From Gigantopelta aegis (Eukaryota; Mollusca; Gastropoda; Neomphalida; Peltospiridae), in assembly GCF_016097555.1 (NCBI RefSeq), contig NC_054709.1, positions 32,439,299 through 32,503,298 on the forward strand: a stretch of 64,000 nt of DNA, read 5' to 3'. The position numbers and the translations under genes are program-made. This document shows positions 25,001 to 40,000 of the stretch, one piece after another; within the stretch, counting starts at the first letter, position 1; every line of letters begins with the position of its first letter. The notes under the pieces were generated by a model that worked only from the letters and a program-made list of their open reading frames with translations, did no database searches and was not told the origin of the DNA.

Positions 25001-28000
25001 CGGGATGGGGGGAGGGGGGGGGCATTTGAAAATGGGCAGAATTTTTAAAATAGCAATTAGTAAAAAAGTTAATAGAATAAATAAAAGAATGAAAAAGGAT
25101 ACAAGCCAAAAATAAAAAAGAATTGACTGCACGGCCGAATATTTATATAATTTGGAGCATTTTAGAAGGACAGTCCAAAATTAAATAAGAGAAAGAAGAG
25201 AGGATCAGACTATTTAATAATATTTTTAAAAAAAAGAAGTAATTTCGACATCAAATTTTGAACGCAATCTAAAAGTTTATAAAGTCCGATCGATATGTCC
25301 ACGCGAGTGGCCTCGTTAAGGCCATTTGGGTGCACAGCTTAAAGGGACGAGATGGGTTGTATCCCGTCAAGAAAATCTCTAGACTGACAGTCGATAGACG
25401 TTGAAGGTTTAGTGCTGTGCTGAAATACAGATCTTGAGAAGCCAGATCCGTCTGAACGAGAGAGAGAGTATCAGACTAGGGTATAGTCCATTCGTCATGG
25501 GTTGGTATAGTGGTACGGATGGGCCCGACTCCGGAGGATACGAGATGGTATCACTATAAAGCAAGGTAAAGCCTAGAAAAAGAGTAGTAGGGGCCGACCC
25601 CGCTTCCTATTTCTTCTTAGAGTGGGGCGGTCAATCTTCCAGTGCTGCTAGGACAGGCTCGGACATGTAGAGACTAAACGCGAACAACCGTGGCGTTCTG
25701 CAGAATGGCCGTCATACGAGTCACGAAAAAAAACAAGTCAACTGCAGTCAGACGGAGAAATGTTTGAAGAGAGTTATTTTGATCATCTTTCATGATTTAA
25801 GTATATGATTGGCAAAACTGGATTACAATGAAGTTTTTCTTTAATTTGTCATTTTTGTATTTCATTTCAACTTAGTTTCGTGCTTATATCCAATTAAGGT
25901 TCAAGCACGCTGTCCTGGGCATACACCTCAGCGATCTGGGCTGTCTGTCCAGGACAGTGGGTTAGTTGTTAGTTGGTTAGTGGTTAGTGAGAGAGGAGAG
26001 GGTGTAGTGGCCTTACACCTACCCATTGAGCCCTTAACAACTCGCTCTAGGTTGGAGCCGGTACCGGGCTGCGAACCCTGTACCTACCAGCCTGTAGTCC
26101 GATGGCTCAACCACTATGCCACCGAGGCAGGTCATTTTTGTAAAAAAAATTAACACTTAAATATACATGTACTACAAGATCATATTAACCATTTATAGAA
26201 GTCTACATGCGCAAAATAATTACCAATACCCCCAAAATATGACTGGACAAAAGACTACTGATTAACTGATGGAACTAATCCTGTGCCAGTGTACTTCTCA
26301 TGAATATTTAGTGGACAAACCATACTGATTGAAAGGTGGAGAACCAATCCCATGCTAGTGTGTTTTTGCTCAACAGTTACTGGACAAATGGTTATTGATT
26401 GACAGGTGGGAGGAGCTAACCAATCCCATGCTAAGTTTTCTCCTTCAAAACAACCATGTAAAACAAAATCATGCTTGTGACAAGGAACTGTGGAAGGGAC
26501 AGGGAAATTGGTCTGGAATTGAAATCGGTAACCAAAATTAGAAATACACCCAATATATTACTCATTAGAAACAAATTGCAAGTGAAAAAAAAGACAAAAG
26601 AAGCAAAACCATGAAACTCTCTCATGCACTGAAAATATGAAAAGAAGAACTGAGAAATACCCAAATGAATATATTTTAACTGGCCGCATTATTAATGTTG
26701 GGAAGCGGTCAGAGCATCCATTCGATATACTGTAACAGAAGAGAAACAGTTCCATTAGAGAAATATTTATATTGAGTCCTCCCCCCCCCCCCCCCAAAGT
26801 ATCATCATAATTCAACCTTTTCATAACCTCAGCCTACACAATACTTATAGAAAGAAATGTTTTATTTAACGACGCACTCAACACATTTTATTTACGGTTA
26901 TATGGCGTCAGACATACGGTTAAGGACCACACAGATATTGAGAGAGGAAACCCGCTGTCGCCACTTCATAGGCTACTCTTTTCGATTAGCAGCAAGGGAT
27001 CTTTTATATGCACCATCCCACAGACAGGGTAGTAGATACCACAGCCTTTGATATACCAGTTGTGGTGCACTGGCTGGAACGAGAAATAGCCCAATGGGCC
27101 CACTGATGGGGATTGATCCCAGACCGACTACGCATCGAGCGAACGCTTTACCACTGGGCTACATCCCATCCCACACTCTGAGAGAATAACAGGTTGTGAT
27201 GTCGCTTATCGGCTTTTACCTGTGAAGGTAAGAACTGCGAATTCTGCGAGGAATTCCCAATTCATCCTGAACATTATACATTCATATTTATTCCTAATTT
27301 TCCATACAAAAATATTAAGACTATTAATCTATACAAGCCTTTTGCTGGATGATGTCAAACAAGATTTATGACACAATTCCTTGTAAGATAACAAATTGTT
27401 TGCAAACATTTTTGTAAAATGTTTATGCAAACAATTGATTATCTTTCAAGGGCCACAACTCAGTATCTCAAGGCATTTTGAAAAAAAAACATCTGGAAAA
27501 CTATAAGTGGGACAGATGAATGGACAAACAGACAGACAGACAGACAGACACACAGAAAGAAAGAAAGAAAGAAGTGTTTTATTTAACGACGCACTCAACA
27601 CATTTTATTTACGGTTATATGGCGTCAGACATATGGTTCAGGACCACACAGATTTTGAGAGGAAACCCGCTGTCGCCACTACATGGGCTACTCTTCTGAT
27701 TGGTAGCAAGGGATCTTTTATTTGCGCTTCCCACAGGCAGGATAGCACAAACCATGGCCTTTGTTGAACCAGCTATGGATCACTGGTCGGTGCAAGTGGT
27801 TTACACCTACCCATTGAGCCTTGCGGAGCACTCACTCAGGGTTTGGAGTCGGTATCTGGATTAAAAATCCCATACCTCGACTGGGATCCGAACCCAGTAC
27901 CTACCAGCCTGTAGACTGATGGCCTGCCACGACGCCACCGAGGCCGGTGACAGACACACAGAGACACAGACACAGACCGACAGACAGACAGACACACACA

Positions 28001-31000
28001 CACACACACACAGACAGACAGACAGACATACACACAGACAGACACACAGAGAGACAAAGACACAGACAGACAGGCAGACACAGACAGACACAGACAGACA
28101 GACAGGCAGGCAGACAGGCAGGCAGGACGGAGATGAAACATACAGTCCCCTCCAATTGATGCAGTTGGGGACTAATAAATGAGATTAATAACTGTACTGA
28201 AAATCTAATTCAAAGTTGAGTCCGGCTTAAGTGTCCAAATGACCTGACAGTCGACATCCAAGTTATCAAAGTAGTCAGTTATTAAGTCATCAATGTGCTC
28301 TAGCGTCGTCGTTAAAGAAAACAAACTTTAAATTTATATGCAGGTCAGCACATACCACAGCCTCCGATATAGTGGTGGAACACCTGGTGGAAAGGAAAGG
28401 AATGTTTGTTTAACGACACCTCAGTAACATTGTAAACTACAACTACTTGGTGTCTAACACATGTTTATTTCGACATTTATTCGAGAAAAATAACACCTTC
28501 TGTCTCTGCCATTATTCAGTAGCAAGGAATATTATATATGCACTCCCCATAGACAGGACAGTACATACCATGGCCTTTGATGTACCAGCTGCAAGACAAC
28601 TAAAACCCGGAGTCCACCGAATTCGATCAATCCGACAAACTCATCACACAGCAGGCGAGCACTCTACCACTGAACGACATCCTACTAGGGGTCAATGTCA
28701 GAGGTCAAATGGTAATTGAAAAGGTCAATGAGAGGTCATGTTACCTGTCTAAGGACTTGCTGGCTGATCTGGTGGGTCTATACACAAACTGAGAGAAATC
28801 TTTTGACCAGCTATGTCTGTGTCAATGTCAGAGGTCAGAGGTCAAATGGTAATTGAGAAGGTCAATGAGAGGTCACATTACCTGTCTGAGGACTTGCTGA
28901 CTGGTCTAGTGGGTCGATACACGAACTGGGAGAAATCTTTAGACAGCTGCGTCGAGATGTCCGTCAACTTGTCAGCCAGCTGTAACAGAAATCACAATCA
29001 CGTGATACACAATTTAAATACATAATAACAGGGCTCAACTTTAATGGTACCGTTGTGGGTTTCTCTCCCCGTCAAAACACCCACCAGCACAGTTTACCAA
29101 TAATTCTGAGTGGATAGAATAACACACTCTCTGTTTATAATTAAATTACATTTAATGGTTATAATTATTAGTATCTCTACGAAAAAATAAAATATACCTT
29201 GTAGACTAGTATAAAAACATAGTCTATGGAGAAATAAAAATAAACCACTGTAGGCCTAAATTGTAAATGATAATAATTAATTTCCTCAGGTCTCGTCTGG
29301 TCTCTTCCTGAAGCAGACGTCATAACACATATTCCCCGCCGTAAATAACATATTTTGCCCGTACATTACAGCAGCCATACTACTAAAGCAATACACATTC
29401 TCTACCGTGGTGAAATGAAATTCATATCTCCTAAATTCAAGGGCCATAACTGGGTCAAAAATGGGTAAATCGCCATGAAGTTTAAACTTGATCTGTAACA
29501 GTATGTGATAAAGCATTTTATTTTTTATCTCATTATCTTTAGGCATTGCAAACAAACAAACAAATTTTCGTATCTCCTAAGTTCAGGGGCCATAACTCTG
29601 TTAAAAATGGGTAAATCACCATGAAAGTCCAACTCTGTAACAGAACATGATAAAGCTATACACAAAACTTTAGCTCAGACAGACAGACAGAACGATGGAG
29701 ATGAAACCTATAGTCACCCCCGGTTGTACTGGTAGTTACTAATAACATTACACTAAAGTTTCTTTTGTTTAACAACACTACTAGAGTACATTGATATATA
29801 TCATCGGCGAATTGGATGTCGAACATTTGGTCACTTTAACATATAGTCTTAGAGAGGAAACCCGCCACATTTTTCCATTAATAGCAAGGGATCTTTTATA
29901 TGCATCATCCCTGACAGGATAGTACATACCACAGCCTTTGATATACCAGTCGTGGTGCACTGGCTGGAACGAGAAATAGCCCAATGGGTCCACCGATGGG
30001 GATCGATCCCAGACCAACCACGCATCAAGCGAGAGCTTTACCATTGGGCTACATCCCGCCCCTATATCATAACAGAGAAAAGATAATAAATAAAATAAAA
30101 TAAGTTTTATATACATATAAGGAAGATTTTGATTGTACTTACCTGAGCAGTGTTGCCATGAAATGTGTTTTTGGAGGAAAACAAGCTCTGGAAGATATTC
30201 GAATAAAATGTGACTCGACTGCAAAACAAAATGAATGAATGAATTAATAGCACATGAGACACATTGTCACAAAGACCAGCAACATACAGGACATCCTAGC
30301 ATAATAGTTTCTGGCACTGAAATGAGTCTTTAAAAATATTTATTCATGGCGCAACTTTAGAAAGCTCTAAGTATTGATATTTTGGAGATTTGTGTTGAAA
30401 CCCCCCCCCCCCCCCCATCTATAAAAGTACTCGTGCCAGAAACTACTATTCTGTGAAGTTTTCCCTGCAAGAGATTGTTCACATCATCATAAATCAACTT
30501 TATATCAGTCATGTTTTTAAAAAATCTGTTTTCTGTCTAGTAGACTGTTCATATCATGGTGAATCAACTTCATGTGCAGTAAAAAACAAACTAAAATAAT
30601 AAGAAGAAATTTTCATTTGGTCTGTAGGAGTTACTAATTTAAAATTACTAATCAAAAGTATAACCCACCATGTTTTTGTTTATTTAGGGGCAGCGCAGAC
30701 TGTACGGTCATGACTACACCTCTTTTCACAGAGGTATGACATGGCCTACCATCAGTGGCGTAGCGTGGGTTGGCAGCACCCACGGCAAAACAAGCATTAA
30801 GCACCCTAACCAGTCGACCATCAGCACTCCCCGAGTCCCTTCCACCAGTCCAGAATTTTGTGCCCAGGGTAACCGTCCCGGTGCCACCCCCCCCCCCCCA
30901 ACCCCCCGCCACACTACGCCACTGCCTACCACTTTAAAAACATTTTTATATTTGTTGTATCTGTGAAAATGTCCGTCACAAGTGAATTTGAAAGGAGAGT

Positions 31001-34000
31001 CTGGCACCCTCGAGCCGTACCATTATTTATTACACTGTGCCACTCCTGACATTACATATAATTTATGAAAATTTGTGGAATGAAAACCTAAAAACTGTAT
31101 TCTAAAGTATTATGACCTGTTACTCTCTACCAATAGCAGGCACAATATGCATCAAAAACTTTGTCTGTTATAAGAGAAAAATTATCATATTGATAATGTA
31201 ATATCCACACTCAAACCATTTACACAGACAATTTGGAACAGACTATACTACACATGATATCATTACACCTGACAGGTGTGATCACAAATGACACGTGCTT
31301 CAATGCAGTCATTAGCAATCAATTTCATATAGCCTTTTGCAACCTGCAAGTGTTTTGATCCAATTTGTAATTTTTCACTTATAAAAAGAAAAAGAAAAAA
31401 AGTTTTATTTAACAGTGCACTCAACACATTTTATTTATGGTTATATGGCGTCAGACATATAGTTAAGGACCACACAGATGTTGAGAGAGAAACCTGCTGT
31501 CGCCACTTCAAGGGCTACTCTTTTCAATTAGCAGCAAGGGTTCTTTTATATGCACCATCCCACAGACAGGATACCACATCCTTTGATATACCAGTCGTGG
31601 TGTACTGGCTGTGACGAGAAATAGCCCAATGGGCCCACCGACGGGGATCGACCCCAGACCGACCACGCATCAAGTGAGCGCTTTACCACTGCGATACGTC
31701 CCGCCCCACAGGTCTTTTAATGCAGTCATTAGCAATCAATTTCATATAGCCTGTTGCAACCTGCAAGTGTTTTGATGCAATTCGTAATTTTTCACTTATA
31801 AAAGGCAACTTGTGGATGTTTATTATGCATGTTATTTGTATATTGTAACAGGTCATCATAATTTTCGGTTTCAAAACTCAGGTAAAATTCCTACCTGCTT
31901 TCAGAACTCAGGTATAAGAATCTTACCTGTTATAAAATTCAGGTAAAAATATTACCTGTCATCAAATTCTGGTCAAATCTTACCTGTTATAAAACTCAGG
32001 TGAATTTTTTACCTGCTATGAAACTAAGGTAAAAATCATACCTCTATAAATTTTAGGTACAAATTTTACCTGTTAGAGAAGCTTTAGATATAAATCTTAC
32101 CTGTTGTAAAACTCAGGTGAATTTTTTACCTGCTATGAAACTACGGTAAAAATCTTAACTCTGTAAAATTTAGGTACAAATTTTACCTGTTGTCACGGGG
32201 ATCCTATAATACCCGTAACTGAATAAAACACAATTATCCAAATATCTCTTCTAACTGTATATCTATTAGATCTCTCTGTATCGGGCAGTATGATACCCGA
32301 GTGGCTCGGCTCTAGGTATGATCAGAGATAAGATCTTATATAAATATATATATATGTAGCACGTTTAGTTCACTAGAAAACACAACAAAACACAATACAC
32401 TTTGGAATCTGTATTAACACTACGCTCACTTCACGGTGATACAATCCACACGCGTGTGATAATTGAGAAACGCTTCCAGGGGAACTTAATTAATAAAGTA
32501 ATTACAACTCTATTCCTAACTGGTTAATTTTTAATTAACCCTTAACACCTCATTCAGTAACCTTGTAATACAGAATTAATACTGGTACATATCACAATAA
32601 AGACAATAACCTACAGTTTACCTAGGTCCTCTAGGATGACCGGCTAAGCTTTATCTTACCAAATACTCGTATACAAATATTAGAACAGTGAAGCCTACAA
32701 TTTACTTCGTCAGATTACTGAAGACACTGTCTAAAGAATATTGGTATAATACAGTATTAAAATATTTAAAGTCACATCAATCACATCAAGGTTATACAAC
32801 AGAGCAGAAAAATATATTTACCACGTCCGGACTGAACTTATATAGATCGTTCAGTGGACGACGTCCGTTCCCCTGGATACTTCCAATGTTTCTCCTCGAT
32901 ATATCTAAAATCCTATCTATTTATTCAAAAATCTCAGAGACAGCGAATATCGCCTGGGGGCACAACACGGTACCTCACCTATCATGTGATAGTTCCACAA
33001 CTCCCAGGGACGGTATTTTTTCTTAAATGGCCAGACTTACTGTCGCCTAGTTTGCCAGAAACCATGGTCGTAAAACCGCACTACCGGAGGTATTACGTAA
33101 CTACTGGCCACATGGCCTCCACATCTGGCCTGGGTGTGTATTAGGGGGTATGGTTGCGCAGAGGTATTACGTAACCAAGCTGCACATGGCCCTCTAAAAC
33201 AATTAACATCGCCACAGGCGAAAGGATAAGAGCATGTTCCGTCACACCTGTTAAAATTTCTTTTTAGATAAAAATCTTACCTGTTGTAAAACTCAGGTAG
33301 TTCACGGTGAAGAAGATTATTCATGTCATCATAAATCAACTTCGCTTCTGTTAGTTCCTCCTGAGCCTAAATTAAGATAATAATCAGAATCATATATGCA
33401 CTTTGGGGCCGTTCAAATATACTCTTAAAAAAAAGTAGGAGAACTCGAATAAGAATTTACAATTGCAAAAAGTGTAAGGTATATTAGCTGTGGGGAATGG
33501 TTATATGATAATAGTGAATTAATTGGGCAAACATTACAACCGGTAGTTCAGTATTACAGTAGGTTTTATAACCACCAAAGATCTTGAAAGATGATTGGGG
33601 TCAGAAGTGAAATTTGAAAATTGATGGGTTTTTTATCAGTAAATCGCAAATTCAAACAATAAAAATGACTAAAAACAAAACAATAACAACTGTATTATCA
33701 ACAGAATGAAAAAGATTGACAGAAATAATGTTCCACAGTGATTAATGGACCTTCCTGGAAATTGACAAAATCAAGAATAACACCTCATGCACGTGTACGG
33801 GGCAACTGCGTGATGCATGTGCAAACTATGGAATGTGTTTCGGTGTGTTGATAAACAGACCTGAACATTCTTTACTAGGATGTCTGTGGTCAAAACGTAT
33901 GTTCGGTCTAATAGTTGATATTAACATTTAATATTTCAGATTCCCCTACTTTTTTTAAAGAGTATATTATGTAACGCTATTTTTGACAAAATTAGACAGC

Positions 34001-37000
34001 CTCCCTCTCCCCTGTAACACTCCATAACGCTAGATCATACACCTCCAAAAAATATTATGTAATGCTTGGAGACACCCCATTCACAAAGAAGTCATGCTAT
34101 GGGTGTAATATAATTTTAACGTAATGTTTTGCAATTTGGAAAAGTGCAGATACGCATTTTAACTCAATGTGAAATCATTATTGTGTGTTCTAGCTATTAC
34201 TACGTACCTACTTTATATTAAACATTGTCGCTGTGACACAGTAACAAAATTAGTAATTAAAAAAATGTGCTACGTAACAATGTTTAATAAAACCCACCCA
34301 CCCACCCCCTGTAATGCTACATAACATTTAGACATACACCCACCCAGCCCCTTGAGTGTTATGTAATAGACAGACAGGACAGCTTGTATATGGCCTTTGA
34401 TGTACCATGGTTAGGATGTGAAAGAAACCCCCAAGTCCAAAGAGGACAATTGCAGAGCTTTCAAGTTGGAACTTTCGCAAGGATTGAGATTTTGTCCGAT
34501 ATCGTGAATCCGAATAAACTGCCGCAGGAAATAAGCGCGCCGACAATTGGTCAAGGTTTGAGATTCTGACCAATAAACAACGTGGACACCTATTATATGA
34601 TTTTAATGCCTTAAGTTGTATCCTAAACGGCCGCGATGTGAGCGATTATTTTAGAACTCATTGATTTCAATTGTCATATCCTAACTGGACACGTTCGACG
34701 CGACATATTTATGGATGCGGCAACTGAAATCAACTATTTCTAAAATAATCGCTTGCAGCCAGTTAGGACAGAGCTTAACCAGGCTGGCCGGCAGTTGCAG
34801 GCTTGTTTGTCGATCGTCGAGATCAAATAAACAACAAAAAATATATATGTATAAAATGTTTTGGCTATAATGTTTAAAATGAAAATCATGTACCGGCGTG
34901 AGAGCAGACGGGGAATATCATACAAATTATCTAACTCGGTGGCGGATCCAGAAAATCCATTGGGGGGGGGGGGGCAATGACATGAGGCAGAATACCAAGG
35001 GAACTTTGGGGAGGTTTCGAGGGGGTTAAAAATTAATATATAATAAAATTATAACTATCACAAAATTTGGGGGGCAGTGCCCACTAGATCTGCCTCTGTA
35101 ACTATTCAAGTTGGTAGTTTTTCCTTTTAAATAAAAAGCTATTTTAAAACAGGATTTTCAATAACTGAAACAGCCTTTATTGGAAATGAAAACATATGTA
35201 ATGTCATCTCCTAATATTCGACTACAACTTGGTAAAATGTAGTTTTTTGGTCTGGTTTTAACTTTACTGTATTATTGTATAACGTGGTCTGGTTTTAACT
35301 TGACTGTATTATTGTATAACGTGGTCTGGTTTTAACGTGACTGTATTATTGTATAACGTGGTCTGGTTTTAACTTGACTGTATTATTGTATAACGTGGTC
35401 TGGTTTTAACGTGACTGTATTATTGTATAACGTGGTCTGGTTTTAACTTTACTGTATTATTGTATAACGTGGTCTGGTTTTAACTTTACTGTATTATTGT
35501 AGAACGTGGTCTGGTTTTAACTTGACTATATTATTGTAGAACGTGGTCTGGTTTTAACGTGACTGTATTATTGTAGAACGTGGTCTGGTTTTAACGTGAC
35601 TGTATTATTGTATAACGTGGTCTGGTTTTAACGTGACTGTATTATTTTAACGTGACTGTATTACTGTGTATAACGTGGTCTGGTTTTAACGTGACTGTAT
35701 TATTGTATAACGTGGTCTGGTTTTAACGTGACTGTATTATTGTATAACGTGGTCTGGTTTTAACGTGACTGTATTATTGTATAACGTGGTCTGGTTTTAA
35801 CTTGACTGTATTATTGTATAACGTGGTCTGGTTTTAACTTGACTGTATTATTGTAGAACGTGGTCTGGTTTTAACTTGACTGTATTATTGTAGAACGTGG
35901 TCTGGTTTTAACTTGACTGTATTATTGTAGAACGTGGTCTGGTTTTAACTTGACTGTATTATTGTAGAACGTGGTCTGGTTTTAACTTGACTGTATTATT
36001 GTAGAACGTGGTCTGGTTTTAACTTGACTGTATTATTGTAGAACGTGGTCTGGTTTTAACTTTACTGTATTATTGTAGAACGTGGTCTGGTTTTAACTTT
36101 ACTGTATTATTGTAAAGTTAACCTTTAAAACAGTGAACATACTTTAGTAATCTTTGCCTCATCTTTCTTCTTCGCGTTCTGTTGTACATCCAAGTTGTGC
36201 CGAGCATTGTCGTAATCCATCAGCTTCCGGCCGCGTTTCGATATTTTTGCCTGCGGAAATAATTTTCAAAAAATATAATGACTGAAGCGGTTGTTCACCA
36301 AATCAGAATCAAAATCTACTTTGAAGACATATATATATATATATATATATATATTAATTAACAAGCATTCTAAGAGTACTGCTAAAAGCAATACATGTTC
36401 TCTACCAGGCACAAACATATTTTCATATAACCTAAGTTCAAGGGCCATAACTCTGTAAAACAATGGGTACATTGCCATGAAAGTGAAACTTGATCTCTAA
36501 CTGTACATGATAAAGTTACAAACAAACGTTCAGGCCCCTGTTCCACAAAGTGATCCTTGTTTGGCTTAAATACAGCCAAGTAACAATGTCATTTGATAAT
36601 GCAATCGCTGGCATCATGCCATAAACCTGTAAGAACTATATCTGAATTAAGGGGGGAGGGGGGGAGAGAGACCATTTCTAGTGGATGGGGGTACAAGCCA
36701 AACGTTTAGTGTAGGAAAAGTAAAAGGTACATTTTCGTTAGGCCAAACAAAATAAATTTCTAGTCCCTCGTCAGTCAACATCGTTTTGTTTTTTTAATTT
36801 CCCACGGTATGATGTAAATTTTTGCCATGCTGGGTTTTTTTATGAAAAATGTAAAGGAAAATATTTTGGGTACCAAGGCAAAAGAGGGGGCATCATGGCC
36901 ATAGAGGATGGACCAAGGCAGGTGAGGATGATGTAAAAAACACACCAAAATATACCCACATTTTCTGTGCAATCATACCTAAAAAAAAACAAGAAAAAAA

Positions 37001-40000
37001 AAAAAAAATTTGGTTTAACCAGATACCAACTTTATTTTTTTGTTGGCCTTACTAATCATAACAATTACCTACCTTGATGGTTGGAAATGAGGTCAGGTAC
37101 TCGTTCACTGGCGTAACAATGCGAGTGTTTAGGTTGTCCAAGTAGTCTTCCCATAATGCATCAAAACTCTGAAAATTAATCAGGTAATTAAATGCCAGTG
37201 AATACGCCCTCTAGCGAGCTGGTTACGTAATACCTAACATGTCATGTTAGGAATTAGTCTTCGAACTGAAGAAACAAAACATACCTGATTTTTGCAGATG
37301 CATCGCAATGTTCTGTAATAATATCCATCCCAGTAAGCCAACAACAATATATATTATTTTTCAATACAAAATAACCTACCATTGTCAAAGTGTTGAAATA
37401 ACTGTATTATGTTTTGTACATAAATTAACCCACGTACTGAAATAATAATCGGAGTGTTTTCTTGATTAATAGGTCTTTTCTTTCCGTGGCCTGTACCTGT
37501 GGTTCCTGATTGGCAGGTGTATATTTAGACAGTCCCCAGACACTGTGTCTAGACACATTAAAAAGATGTGCCTCTTTTATTAAGATAACAAGGTATTGTT
37601 TGATAGCCGCGTGGACACCCCTTGAACCATAATGGACATTAAGTAATTCTGTAAAACCCTTTAAGTAGACTTTCCAATCTAAAATAACAAAACTGACCAA
37701 TTACATGTACGTAGTCCCAAAGAAAAGAAAGTTATCACTTGGGTATCGTGAGTGGTCGTTTTTGCTCGAATGTACCCTACCAATAGGCCTAATAATAAAA
37801 AAAATTCTTTGGATTTTTTTAAAGAGAAAAATAATATAACTCCATTTTGTTCTATTGTTGCAAACTGAAATATATTTAGTTAAATAGTTTATTATACTAT
37901 CAAGTCATTTATGTTGTTTTACAAGTCAGGTTGATGAAAGCGAAGCACCTTGTCGTAAATTAAGAGCATTTGTTTACACTGTGCTTAGAGGAGTTGGACG
38001 GAGCTGACCTTACTTCACCCCAAGCTATACCACTGGACGTCACACAAACAAAACAAAATGGCTGCCCCCAGTTAGCAGGAATAATCATGTTTTTTTATTA
38101 ACTCTAAAATTACGCGTTTTTCATTTGTTAAAGTGTCAGTATGTGTTGGCGGTCCGGGTATGCATCTTTCCAACACATAAGGCTCTTATTTGAGTTTACC
38201 CTCCCTTTAATGAATAGCCACTTATCACAAGATGTGAAAAAAGGTTAAGTTTGTTTTTGTTTAACAATAGAGCACACTGATTTATTAATCATCGGCTAAT
38301 GAATGTCAAACATTTGGTCATTTTGACAGAGGAAACCCACTACACTTTTTCCATTAGTAGCAACAGATCTTCTTTCTATATGCGCCATGCCACAGACAAT
38401 ATAACACATACCACGGCCTTTGATATACCAGTCGTGGTACACTGGCTAGAACGAGAAATAGCCCAATGGGTCCACCAACGGGGATCGATCCTAGACTGAC
38501 CAAGCGAACACTTTACCACTGGGCTGAGTCCCACCTGATAAGATGTGAAAATAAATGAGAGATACCTCTAAACTCTGCTTGAACGTGCTTTCTTGTGTCC
38601 AGTTGGGCTCGTAGATCTCCGAAACAGTGGTGAAGAACGTTTTACTGGCACAGGAAAGTGCTGTAAAAAAAAAAAAATAATAATAATAAAAAAAATAAAC
38701 ATACTGTAAATCATAAATAAAATATTAGCAATCTTAAAATTGAGTAAAAACATAAAACTTTAGCGACGTTGGCATTAAAACACATTGGGTCGTTTAATAA
38801 ACAGAAAAAAATAAATATGAAAAAAATAACCAAAAGATTTATCACTATTGCCAATCGTGTCAAAAAATGCAATGAGCTACTGCAAAAACTGTGAATAGCT
38901 GCAGGGCTTGAGACTGCAACAAAGTCGAGGCGATCAACGTTGTGCCCTAAATAATCACACCCAAATTGCATACAAACATTCTGTCCTCAAAATATATCAC
39001 CTCAAAACTAACGAAATGTTAAGTTCAATTAGATTAAAATAACTTGAAACCAACTTTCTGGATAGCATGTTGAAGCTCAGTGATAGTGTTTTGTTTGTTT
39101 TATTTAACAACACCACTGGAAGGAAGGAAATGTTTTATTTAACGATGCACTCAACACATTTTATTTATGGTTATATCGCGTCGGACATATGGTTAAGGAC
39201 CACACAGATATTGAGAGGGGAAACCCGCTGTCCAATGACACCACTGGAGCGCTAGAAATAGCCCAATGGGCCCACCGATGGGGATCGACCCCAAACCGAC
39301 CACGCATGAAGTGGGCGCTTTCTCACTGGGCTACATCCAGACTCTCAATGATAGACAAGAGCGAGACGTAGCCCAGTGGTAAAGCGCTCGCTTGATGCAC
39401 GGTCGGTTTGGGTCATAGCATTGGATATGCTAAACAAATACTTATATTATTATTTTAACGGTCTTAATGAAAGAGAAAACCCAGGTACATAACATAAGCT
39501 ACCCTTATTAAATAAGAGCAAGATATCTTTTATACACACTTTCCAATAAATGTAATACATATACCACAACCTTTGATATTCTGAAATGTTTTCTTTTGTT
39601 TAAAGACACCATTGCAAGGAAGGAAAGGTTTTATTTAACACACTCAACACATTTTAATTACGGTTATATGGCGTCGAACATATGGTTAAGGACCACACAG
39701 ATATTGAGGTAGGAAACCTGCTGTCGCCACTTCATGGGCTACTCTTTTCGATTAGCAGCAAGGGATCTTTTATATGCACCATCCCATAGACAGGATAGCA
39801 CATATCACGGCCGTTGATGTACCAGTCGTGGTGTACTGGCAGGAGCGAGAAATAGCCCAATGGGCCCACCGATGGGGATCAATCCCAAACCGACCACGCA
39901 TCAAGTGAGTGCTTTACCACTGGGCTACGTCTTTTGTTTAAAGACACCACTGGAGCACACTGATTAATTAATCATCCACTGACTTCTGGATGACAAACAT

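Noticed and set aside
27836..28182. Cys/Val- or Thr/Asp-rich frames
   Set aside because: Translations of the CAGA microsatellite.
37425..37700. 91-residue minus-strand frame in Amph intron 4
   Set aside because: No recognisable motif, no codon or splice support; chance length for AT-rich DNA.
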